Assembly (NCBI GenBank): GCA_964007475.1
Contig: OZ023274.1
Span: 92,093,213-92,157,212, forward strand
DNA length: 64,000 bases
DNA from: Hybos culiciformis
Taxonomy: Eukaryota > Arthropoda > Insecta > Diptera > Hybotidae
Reading direction: 5' to 3'
In this document: in pieces, positions 45,301 through 57,900 of the stretch
How the letters are laid out: each line of letters starts with the position of its first letter
How positions within the stretch are numbered: position 1 is the first letter of the stretch
Position numbers and translations under genes: made by a program
Notes under the pieces: generated by a model
Database searches by the model: none
Seen by the model: only the letters and a program-made list of their open reading frames with translations
What the model was told of the DNA's origin: nothing

Positions 45301-48300
45301 AAAAAAAAAAACTGAAAAGCATCAATAATCAAAATAAGAAAAAACTGGTTATTTTAATAGGGCTAGTTTTTTTTTTGTTGTTTTGCGATTTTATTGTTTT
45401 TTTTTTTTTTTCAATTTTCAATCGAAGCTTAATGTTCCAGAAGCAAAAACTAAAAAAAAAAAAAGAATACAAAATATTATTAATAAAAAAAAAAAAAAGA
45501 CGTGAGATCTTAAACGTATATTTTAACCCAGATCAAAATAAAAGAAATTATATATGAACAAAGTTTTTTTTTTGGTACAACTTTTTTTTTTTTTTTGTTG
45601 ACAGCCAGTGAAGCAAAACAAATTAAAATTTATTACGTTTGTTACTAGGAATTGTTTTGTTTTTATTTTTTTATTTTATTTTAAATTAATTAATAATTTA
45701 TTCTTCTGATTTAGTGATGCTGACCGAACGACCGTTGTTGTATGGTTTTTTTTTTTGTATTATTTATTGATTCAAGTGAAATGATAAGATCTCTAAGATA
45801 AAAAATTTGCAGCGAATGTAAACATGAAATATATGCATACAATACATGTATATATGCAAAGAAATGTAAAATAGTGAAATCTAATTAAATGATTTTATGA
45901 ATACATAGTTAAATGCCTAAAGGCTTTTTTTGCGCCATTATTATTAATTTTATTTTTTAAAGGCTCGAGAGCAATTAATATTTGTTAATTCTTTAAAGTT
46001 TTTTTTGTTTTCTAACTACAGAAATAATTTATCTGGCATTTGTATAAGCTTTAAATTAAATACACGAAAATATCTATTATTAAATATTTAATATACATAT
46101 AGTATATATGCTCAAAATGATTCATATTTTTTTTTTTATCTCATTTACGTTTTAAAAACAGCTGATCTGTATAAGGTAAAAAATTGAAAAAAAAAACAGG
46201 CTTGATAGGTTTATTATTATTATTATTATTATTAGAATAGGAATATAAAAAACTAATAAAAATTAAGTTTAACAAAAAAAAAAAAAGCAATATGAATGAA
46301 ATAAGATGAAATAAATGTTATTTCTATACAGAATGCTTAGAGATGGATATAGTTGTTTATTGAGAACTATTATACTTATACGGCACATTTTTTTTTTTTT
46401 TTGCATCTTCCTGAACAAAACTTTTTATTTCTAGGTCTTCAACTTAAAGAATGTACGTATATTCTTTTACTGTTGCTCGTCTGAAAATTGGAATATAATT
46501 ATTCACAATCTAATCAATTTTCGAAAAACAATTTTGCTTTCATGTGTGCAACATTCTTCTGTGGTCAAAGACTGTGTCAATGACTTTGAGTTTACTCTTG
46601 TTTATAAGAAGTTTTGAATATTCAAGTAATTTGCTAACAAATTACGTTGGCATTAGATTCAGATACTGAGTTAAGAAATTCACTACTACTGATTTTACAG
46701 TCGATTTAATGTCTTCAGAATGTTCAGAATATTGCTATGGTTGGTTCACTCTGAAATTTTTGTATTAGTTATATCCATTGTCCACACTATAATTAAGTTT
46801 ATAAGTTTGCTTTCTAACAATTAATAAAAAAAAAATTTAAGAAAATTAAATAGAGTAAGTACATATTTATACATAATATTTATATCAAATACAAATCTAA
46901 TCAACTGTGAATACAACAGTTATGTTTAAGTATCACAATAAACTAAAATTAATGTAGCGTTAAATATACCTATATGTAAAATTTAATTACAAATAAGTTC
47001 AAAAAAACACACAAATGTGTGAAAAGTCTGAATTATTTAATTAAATTGCTTAAGGTTATTGATAAGGAAAAATAAAATTAACTCTAAATAGTATATTGAT
47101 ATTTACCTATATACTTAATAAGCGAAATTGTGACATTATTCATGTAGGTACATTTTTTCTTCCGTATTCAAATTATTTTATTTTTATTAGTTAAAAAAAA
47201 AAAAAAAAATTACGTAAGTTAATTTAAAATTTTATAATATTAATTTGAATACGAAATAGATAATGAGAAATTACAACTTCATTTTAAAATGCAATGCATA
47301 GAAATTCTAAAAAAATGAAAATTCGATTGCATGATCATCAGGGATAACTGCTTCAAAAAATCTACACAACACATCAAATGCTAGAACTAATATTGTATAA
47401 AAACCTTTCAATTAAAAAATCGATTAAATTAATTACACTTTTAATGTTAGCAAGCTTTAAAATTTCATTTATCAGGAGTAATTTTAAAATTTGTGCGAAA
47501 AATTTGACCTTTTAAACAAATTATTATTTTTTTATTTTTTTTGCAATAAATAACAATGAGAGAAATTTTTTAGTCAAGTACAAAGTTGCTATTCATTATG
47601 TCAATGATTTCCTTGATGATTATCAAATTCAGAAACAAAAAAAAAATAAAAATTAACTTACAGTAATTTGAAATTTTATAAAATAAATGTTTATTATACG
47701 TTAGAAAATTTTATATGCAATAAATTTACAAATTCTCACAACTTTAGAGTATAGAGCTTAAACCTTTCGTGTACTTCAAACTAAAAGCCTTGTCACAAAA
47801 AGAATAAAATGATGTAAGAAAAATGTTTGGTTTATAAATCTTTTCTTTCATTTCCTTTTATTCTTTATATGTATATACAGTGGTGTTATCTAGCCGGTAC
47901 GGTCCGGTACGGCCGTACCGGACCGTACCGGTTGCTAAAAAATAGTAAGAACTCCGTACCGGTTGCTAAAGCAAGTTTCATTAATTAAAAATAACCCGAA
48001 TTTCACTTTAAATAAGATTTTGGACAATACAATGAAAATGGTTGGTTATCTCTGATAAAATGAAAATAACTTCGAAACTAAAATATTTTCTCAATATGAA
48101 ATTGTCGTATATTTTTTGAAAAAATATTGAAATAGGCTCAAGTTTTTTATTTTTAAGTTTATTTTCCAAAATACACAAATGGTTGTTGTCTAGGCATCGC
48201 ATTTTTCTAATTCACGAAGTCTCACTTGAATTCAACATTAAATGTAATTATTTGTATACTAAGATAAATTAAAATTTAAACTGAAGCGTAGTACTGATTT

Positions 48301-48885
48301 TTTTTAAAAAAAATGATAAATTTTGATCTATGTGGTTTGCATTTTGGCTGATGCTGATTCGAAAATCTAATCGTATTCACGGTAAATTAATTTAAGTAAG
48401 TTCTTGTCATATTAGTTTTTTAAGACAAATTAAATAATAGAGTTAAAGTAGTAATTCCCATAAAGACATTATTATGTATTTAAATTTTATAAAATTAGAC
48501 ATTTCGCAATTTATACAAATATGAAGATACAACAAAATTTTTCATTTCTGCATCAAAATGTAGTAAAACTGGAACCAGAAATGAAACTGTTGAAACTCAG
48601 CCTGGTCCTAATCAAAATAAATTGATTCAAGTTCAGTATGGTGCTACTATTAATAACATTATTGAATTTTAGCTTAGTGGTATCCCCAGGTCAACTGAAA
48701 TTCTGGAACTTCAGCCTGGAACGTCAGTGAAAACTTCCAAAATACCATTGATAGAAACTAAGTTTAAGAGGCCAATCGATTATGACTTATAGATATAAAA
48801 AATAAATGTTTTTATAACATTATAAAAATTTATAAAATTATAAAAAAAAATCCGTACCGGTTGATAAAACATTTAGATAACACCA

Positions 48886-48940
<55 letters not shown>

Positions 48941-51900
48941 CCAAAACGCCGAAACTGTTTGCAAAAATATTGTAATAAAACTTTATATGAAATAGTTTTG
49001 GTAAAAATAGTAGGTATCACCGAAAATTTCAATGATCGATACTAACAAATATATTATTATCGAAATTCCTTGAATTAACTAGATATTTAGCATTAACTTA
49101 TTTTATAATTTAATTTAAATATGTTATAGGAGGAAAAAAATAAAAATCGAATGTTCATGACAATTTTAATTTCTCTCGGAAATTGATATCTTTGATATAG
49201 TATCTTCTATGTCATCAAGATTAAAAATTCTATGATATTGTGTGCACATCAACATGAAAATAATAAAATATTAATTCTATGTAATTAAAAATAGTATATA
49301 GTAGGTATACCTACATTTTTAAAATACATTATGTTATATGAGAATTTTTTTTTTGTGCGATTATAGACACACACATAATATGTAGTATACTATACGTTCA
49401 TGCAATTTTTTTTTTTTTTCTAAATTATTTGTTATTATTATTTTATTATTGGACCAAGGTTCCACCTTGAATTTAAAGATACATTATGTTTACTACATAT
49501 ATGTGCTTGTTATTTAAGTTAATATCAACAAGCAAATTAACTTTTTAAATGTTTATTTTGAGCATTTTATTTTTTTTTTTATTTATAATAAAATTTATAG
49601 CAAAATTTTTGGATAATATCAATTTGTTTACAATTTTAATTTCTAAAATTTAAATGATTTATTAAGCGCCAAATTTTAACGCTATCATTTTTACACACGA
49701 AAAAATATACATAATTATGAATCTACAATAAATTTTGTTAATTAAGATTAAAATCGCAATTATTTTATTACGAATATTTATTGGAAATAATCTTAGCAGT
49801 TTTATTTTGTTAATTATATAATTGCTTGTTATATATCAATTGGCTGTTTTCTTCTACTTCTAACCTTGTTTTTTAAAGAAAATCAACAATCGAGGAATCA
49901 GATTTGAAATAACAATAAATTTAGAACCATTTTTTTATCAAAATTTCACACCAGTTATCGATATTATATTCTGTTTAGCTTATAAAATAAGATTTTAAAA
50001 TTTAGGGTTTTTGGTACACACACAATAATATTGATTTCCATAAATTATAATGTTTAGTACATATTTAATTCATTCCAATTTTAAGTTTACTTATATAGTA
50101 ATTTTTCAATTAATTTTCTATTAAATTAAGCTCATAAAATTAGATAAAAAAAAAAACGTAAATCAAAAGCCCTTAATATTAATGAATTCATATAATATAA
50201 AATTAATAAAAAATTCAAGGTTCTTAAATTTCGAATTACATTGGAGGTCTGATTTTATTTTAATATTAAATTTGTATTTTTAATTAATGTATTTAGGTAA
50301 GTAGTCTAATAGAGATAATTACAGAAAAAAACCCTATTATGCTTTCGAATATAATATATAACATATATAACATTTAACATATATAGGTAAAATCGACCTA
50401 GAATCTTACTAATGCTGTAAATTCTTTAAAATATCCGGAAAAGTTTTTTAGAAATATATTGCAGCTGCTTTATATTATACTATTGCAGCTGCATTATATT
50501 ATTGAGAATTTGTGGACTTCTAGTAAATAATATGAAAGGCCGATGATCTGAAGTATAAAAACTCGAACTTAAAATCTAATTTAAAAAACATAAATTTTAT
50601 AATTTTTTTAAAATTATATTTTATGACCTTCGGGAAATCTTAAAATGAGATCATATGCTTTCAATTCTTTAATTCTTAGTGATCCATCTTTATAAAAGTA
50701 TATATTTTTTAAATATTAACTATTTCTTAAAAGTATAATTAAAAATAAAAGCATTTTTTTTTCTAAGCATAATTTCCGACTGGAACAAAATTATTATAGC
50801 ACGATTTTTTTTTAATTTAGAACAAAATGAACGAATAAAAAACTTGAACGAAGAATTCTAATTTTAATGATGAGGATATAAGAATATTTATAATTTTTAT
50901 TTTTTTTTTAACTCTTTTTCGATTACGTCAATTAAAATAATAAGCTGCCAATGAAAAAAATTTGTAATTATCGTAGTGGAAACGACGATTATTTATGTTT
51001 AGATACATGTACCTACATATTGTATTTTAATTGTTTTGAAGCATTATTCCAACGTTGACAATAGTTGTTTTAATGTTTACGTAAGAACATTTTTTATGAC
51101 TTCAAATTGAGAAAAGATCAATTTTATCACAAAATCTTTTAATGATAAAATGAATTGTTTGCGAATTGCATTTAAATCAAATATATTCTGTATCGTTTGT
51201 TGCAATTAATAGTCTTAAAATTTATACAATTTTTTCCATATATAACTATTTATAATTCTTGCAAATTGCATCAATATCGGAATCATACTTATGGATAGGA
51301 ATATAAAACCAACTGCAATATTTTTGAAGCTATCTGAGAATAAAAGAAAGCTTGGATGATGTTGGATCATATAAAAATTAAATATTTCTTATAAAAATAT
51401 CATCTTAAACTTAGCTTGGATTAATTTAAGATGAAAAAATACTTAAAATGTGAATTTATTTCTTTAGCTGACCTAAGTTAATTTTATTGAACAATTGTTT
51501 ATAACAAAATCTAAAAAAAATCATAGGTGAGCTACCTTTTTATTTTTAAAAGACTCAAATTCTATTTACTTAGATTTGATTTTTGTGCATATAATCGTTT
51601 TTCCGCCCTGTCATTACGATTACTATATAATTTTTTTTTTGTTCATTTATTATTTCTACTATCATTCATTTTTTTTTTAAATTTTCTAACAAATCAAAAA
51701 AATTAAAAAAAATAAAAAATTATGATTCTCTATCTTTTTCAGATTACTTTTCTTGCTTATTAACTTTTATTAATAACCTCTAACTGTTTGGATGAATTAT
51801 TAAGAATTATTATTGAGTATTTTAATTAAAAAAAAAAATACTTATTGTGATTTAATATTTTTTTAACGGATTAATAAAATGTTTATTGCAAGGTAAGGCC

Positions 51901-54900
51901 ATTATTTTGACATTTGAATGAAATATGGTTTATCATATTATTATTATTATTGTTATTTAACTATTCTTCTATGATATTTTACAAAAAATAATTTTACAAA
52001 GTTATTACAATAAAGAGTTTAACTATCCGTGTTAAACTCTTTGAAATTATAAAAAAAATAAAATTAAAAGAAAATTAACAAAAATACTAGGTAGGTACAT
52101 TATATAAAATGAAAATAATTTTACAATTATTGAAAAATATATCTAGGCTATTATTTTCTGATTTTTCATATACAAATTATAGGTCAAATTTTTACTTTTA
52201 TTTTGAATGATTTTCCAATAGCAGCCGACATCAATATAGGTTGAAAATGTGTAATATCGCATTAACTGGGTTTTAATAACCTAAATGTGCATTATATGAA
52301 TAACAAAATTTGAATTCAAAAATTATTTGATTTCATTTCTGAAATTTTATTCCAGAATTCCAGAATCCTTCTTCTTGTTCTTTTTCTTGCACAATTCTAT
52401 TTATATTCTTCAATGATACAACATCATAAATAAATTTGTAAAAAGTAAAAAGATTTTAGGAAATAAAAGTTCCTGGCTAATTTAAATTGTACACATTATT
52501 ATTAATTTTCTTAAAAAAAAAAAAACCATTCATTGCAAAATTAAAATAAAAAAAAATTTATTGCTGAATAAGTTAAATCTATAGGACCATAACGCAAAAT
52601 TGAATGAAATCTACAATCTTATTAGTTATTGAATAAATTATCTTATTACATCAAATCTGTACTATGAATGTATACATAAATTATTATCCTTCAAAAACAT
52701 CTCAATTTAATAAATTTTAATTAAAAATTACTCACAAGCATATAATGACTCCGGATTTAAAATTTTTCGAGATATTATCACGTAATACTATTTTTTTTTT
52801 GTTTTTCTTTTTATAAGTTTTCCAATTATACAGCAAAAAAAAAATTATATGTATATAATATATATGTAATTTATATTATCGTTATTATTTCACGAATATC
52901 GCATAGTTAAAATGTGAAATTTATTATTAAATATTAATAGAATAATAAATATGAAACAATTACGCCGGTTGCTACCTGATATTAAATAATATTAATTTAT
53001 GCACAGTGAATGTAAAAATGTATGTTAACAACCTACAAGTATCTGAGGAGTAAGCGAATAAGGGCATTAGGAAGACATGCGAATGAAATCTTAGAGAATA
53101 AGTAACAAAATGTTTATATAATTCTATATAATTTCTAATTTAATAGACTATACGTACAAATTAAAATTTTATTTGTCAGACAGAAGTGTTAGAATTATGA
53201 ATATTAACTTGTTTTTTTTTTTTTTTTGTCATAAATCAGTTTTTAGAAAAAAAAATCAACATTTAATTGCAACCGTCTGATTTTATATAGTAATAATAAA
53301 TCTGAAAAAAAAACTTAATTATTATTAATAAAACTTATATTATAAGCAATTGAGAATAAAAACATCTGTTTTATGACAAAAAAAATTTAGGTCAAATTTC
53401 GGTTTAATTGAGTGTCATCATAACAGAAACAAAAAACCTACCAAATCAAAAAAAAAACAATAATTTATGTAATAATTTTCTGGTTATTAAACTCAAAAGG
53501 GCAATAATTTGTAGCATTTGCGAAATAATGTTTATGATTTCTCCCTTTTTTCGTCAAAAATTAAGTTTAACATAATAATCAAGTGAGCCGTAGAAATTTT
53601 ACAGATTTGTGAAAAACAGTGTGCTACTAAATTGTAATTACCACTGCTGAAGCTTAATTAATTTTTAGAATAATAATGGGCCAAAGTCTTAAAAAACAAA
53701 ACTTAATTATACCGCAATCTGTACTATTTCGGTTCAACAGATCAATACAACAGTTTTTTTTCAATCAAAGGAATCTAATTCAATACTGAGTTAAAACAAA
53801 TAATCAAATATTGTATATTGTATGCATATAGTATTGTATTGATCTTTATAGCTAATCCATCTATTACCGGCAAATAACTATATAATAACTCTTTCATTCA
53901 TAAAAATTCATTGAGAGAAATAAAATAACTGCACTAAATAGATAAATTAAATATTCTGTAAAAAATTTTTTTTTTCTACAAACTGTTAACAACAGACAGA
54001 TTTCCAATGAATTAAATTAATTAGGTCACAAATTATAATAATTTAAGTCAATGATGATATACAATAGTAAAATACATAAAATTATTCCAATTTTTTATTT
54101 TAAGAAAAAAATAAAAGCTATTTTACTTCCGACTTTCTTTTTATATATACGGTGAAAAAAAAAAAAATTAAAAAATTAAAATAAATTAATAATAATTATA
54201 TTATGTTTTATGTATAATTTATTTGGACTTTTTTTTTGTTTTTAAAGAGAGACTTTGTTTTTTTTTTTGTGGGAACAACGTATATAATATGAATTGCTGT
54301 CAGCAGGTCGAATAAAAATATTATACTACCTACATCTATCTTGTTTTTTTTCAATTCACTAACTACATATTGATATAAAATAATGTATATACAATAATAT
54401 AATGTAAAGAGTATAAATTATTGCGGTTTTATTTTTATTATATTTTGTGGTTAATGAACTTAAAATTAAAATTAAATAAAATAAAACCTCGAAAAATTTC
54501 TCTTAATTTTACAAAAAAAAAAAAATAACTAAGTCTCTGATTAACTTTATGAATGAATTCTATAAATAATATTGAAAATATTATACAAAAATCAAATATA
54601 CTTAATATTTCCATTAAAAATTTATGTAAAACTTATTTTTATATTTTATTAAATTAGATCATGGATTTTTTTTTTTCATTCATATGTCAATAAATTAAAA
54701 TTTACTAAGCAATTTACAAGTTCAGAGATCTAATAAAAGTATATGAGTTGTATCACAGTTGTATTGATTGGCTTTTTTTTTATTTATAAATACTTACAAC
54801 AAGTTTGCGAAAACAAGTAGGTATTTTATGTTAATAAAATATTTTATAAGAGAATATTTTATGTAAATATATTTAGATATATATATTTTTTTTGTGTTAA

Positions 54901-57900
54901 ATGTTGGTTGTCGATCAATTAATTTTTTCTTTTTTATAATAAACTGTAAACTAATAATAATTTAATTTTATTAAAAAAAATTATATCGTCTAAGTATTTC
55001 AAATGAAAAAAAAAATAGTTGATTTGATTAATTTCTTCCTATTAATTTATTAAGTGAATCTAATTATGGCAACTACATTTATTTATATATAAATTTAATT
55101 ATAGTTTTTAGTTGACATTATTTAATAGCGATTTAATAACCAGATGGAAAGAATTTAAATTTTAATTAATTTGTTTTTTAGATAGTAAATTGGGTCTAGT
55201 GTGTAGCAAAGAAATGTCAATGGCTTTAACGCCTGTTTTCAAATTGTATTGAAAACGGTATTGAGAATATGCTTAAGGCTTTTTAAGGCTGATTGCATTT
55301 TGATTTTTGATATCTATTGTTTTCTACATTATTCTAAAGCTTATTTTCAATATGTTTGTTTATTCTATTAGAGTTGTTCAACAACAATTTTCAATAAATT
55401 GAATACAATTTAAATTCTATGCTAAAATTATTAACATCATTTGATGTTTATTTGAATATGAAAAATTAATTATGTGTTATGTATTATGTAAATTGTCACA
55501 AAATTGTTCAATTAATATCAACTTTATGAACATTAAAATGAACATGACGCCCATAACAATTAAATATTCTTTTTATAAAAAATTTTACGATATCATAATA
55601 ATAATATTGTACTTATATATATAATATGTATATAACATATAAATAATATACTGTATATAGCTATCTAATATTATATGTTCGATAAATAAAAAAAAAATTT
55701 TTTTTTAGATATTTTAAAAATTGAATGAAACAATATTTTCAACTCTAGAGAATATTTTATAAGTTTAAGTAAAATTAATTTTTAATAGAAATGTTTAATA
55801 GAATGTATTTAGAAGAATTTTACATTTATAAGAATAATGTTTTAATATTTTTAACTATAATAACGTTTATTTTCTGATTCCCTGATGATAACATCTTTTT
55901 AAGTGGAAAATATTTAAATTTTGACTTAATCAGCTGAGCTGTTCGTTTAAAACCCCCTTATGAATAAAGGGCAATCGAAAAACATAAATAAAGAGATAGT
56001 GACCACAAAAGTAATCTGTTAATTATTTGTTTAAATTTTTAATAATCCAATACTATGAGTCAACAAATTAAAATAGATTAAGATTATAAGAAAAAGAATA
56101 ATATAATTTTTTTTTTTAATTCTTATTATTTTGAATTATATGTACTTCGAAATGTTTGATATTGGTAAAAAAAAAAGTTAAAAACAACTGTCATGATTTT
56201 TATTTTTACTTTTTTTAACTAATTTTTTTTTTCTTTATTTAAAAAGGAAATACGAAGTGATAATTTAATTTTTTCCATAAAACTTAAACTCTACAAAATA
56301 ATATTATTTAAATATTAGCTCACTGTTTTAATGAAAATTCTACCTTAGATTATGGAGTAAATTTATTTTTAAATATAATAATAATCAATTATATAATGTT
56401 CATATTATGTACTGAAGTCAGTAAGGTTTATGTTTCTCTTTTTATCTTAATTGAATAATCAGAAAGTTGAAAATTTTGCAAATCAATATTTTCTATAAAT
56501 TTCACGAAATTCAAATTAAATATTTCAGCTTAAATAATTAAAAATTTGTCTAATTGAGTTCTTTAAATTAAGCCTTATTCTGCAATAGAACCAACAAATT
56601 TACTGAAACAAACTATAATTTAATTCAATAAAAAATAAAGAAATATCCAGTTGAACATCAACATTTTAGGGCAAATAATAAAATATTTAATTTTATAATT
56701 TTGTATTAGGTCGTTGCTGTGGTTCAACCAGTATTAATTTATTTGAAGAATAATTCTAGTGAAAGTTGATTAATAAATAATTTAGAATTTACATTTAAAA
56801 ATTTGTTATCTAAATACGGAATTCTATTTTTATTATCTCCAGTATGAATATTCGAATATGTACAGAATTATAAATTTTAAATCTATTTCTGTGAAATGAC
56901 TGAAAAATAATTAAACTTGCAACAGTTATTGTTATAAAAATATTTATTTAACGAGAACATTTTTTAGTTAACTGATTTAATCACCATCATTACTTTTCCA
57001 TCTTAAGACTTGTTCAAGGCCAGATGGTGATGTGAGTAATTTAAATTGTAAACCGTATAAAGAAAAAATTAAACAAAACTATATCATTTCCTATGCTTTT
57101 GCTAAAAAAAATAAATATTTGATTTTACCACGGAAAATCATTATTGTGTTTTATAAATTTATCTAACATTTCAAGTAACGATATGATTTATACTTTTTTT
57201 TTTTATTATAACAAATAAAATTACAGAAATTATCTTGTCAATCTATATTCAGGTTTAAAATAAGATTTTAGGAACAAATTTTAAATTTATCTTCTTTTTT
57301 TTTTTAAGATAATTTGAATCAATTTAAATTTTTTTATTTTTTTTATTTTTAGGTTTTGATGTGTCAATATCAAAATCAATATTTGAACCATTATGTAGCA
57401 ATCAAACGGAGAGAATTGTTGAAAGTAATGGCAGAGATTCTAGTATGTTTCTTGAATTTCGTTCAAATGTAGTTAAAAAGAAAATTTGTGAGAAAAATTT
57501 AACAGCACCAGAATCTCATGTTTTTAGTCTGAGATTAGTTATGCCAAAAAAGACAAAAACAAATAAAAATATTAAGAAAAATCCAAATATGATAGGCCAT
57601 AATGATAATGTTGGAAATTTTTCAAAATCATGTCCTTTAAGCATTGTAAGTTTAATTTTATTTTATAATTAATATACTATTATAATAGTTATAGAGAAAA
57701 TAATAAATACAAATTCATAGTTCAATATAATTTATTCATTTTATGATTTTATTCATTTTATTTTCCAAAGCAATATCCATAATTAAGCGCATCGCACTTC
57801 AAGAATACAAAAATTGTTTATTTCATAAACATATATCAAATTAGATTGAACAATTAAACTGAAGATTCTTAAATAAACATGAATTAATCAACTAGCTTTA

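Larger units (their letters stand above)
47878..48888. mobile_element. hAT transposon copy, 1011 bp, with intact ends and target duplication
   Basis: The ends are CAGTGGTGTTATCTA and TAGATAACACCACTG, perfect 15-bp inverted repeats. Both are flanked by TGTATATA (47870-47877 and 48889-48896), a perfect 8-bp duplication as made by hAT transposases. CCGTACCGG motifs recur inside both ends (47923, 47954, 48852), like subterminal binding repeats. A decayed frame on the + strand may be a transposase relic. The intact duplication suggests a fairly young insertion. Confidence 0.9.
39396..57352 (+). other. Intron 1 of the LDLa/PPxY gene (18 kb)
   Basis: Bounded by GTAAGC and TATTTTTAG. It contains a piggyBac-like MITE (40143-40406), a TIR element (41866-42273), a hAT element (47878-48888) with an adjacent (TA)n, a twinned CAGCTG repeat (50458-50504), a perfect 12-bp hairpin (52012-52042) and otherwise low-complexity A+T DNA. 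No nested gene is supported. Confidence 0.7.

Noticed and set aside
45270..45557. Lys/Phe-rich + strand frame of 95 codons
   Set aside because: Built from A and T homopolymers; low complexity, inside a large intron.
48838..49032. Minus-strand frame with an (Ile-Tyr)n run
   Set aside because: Product of the (TA)n microsatellite and the hAT end.
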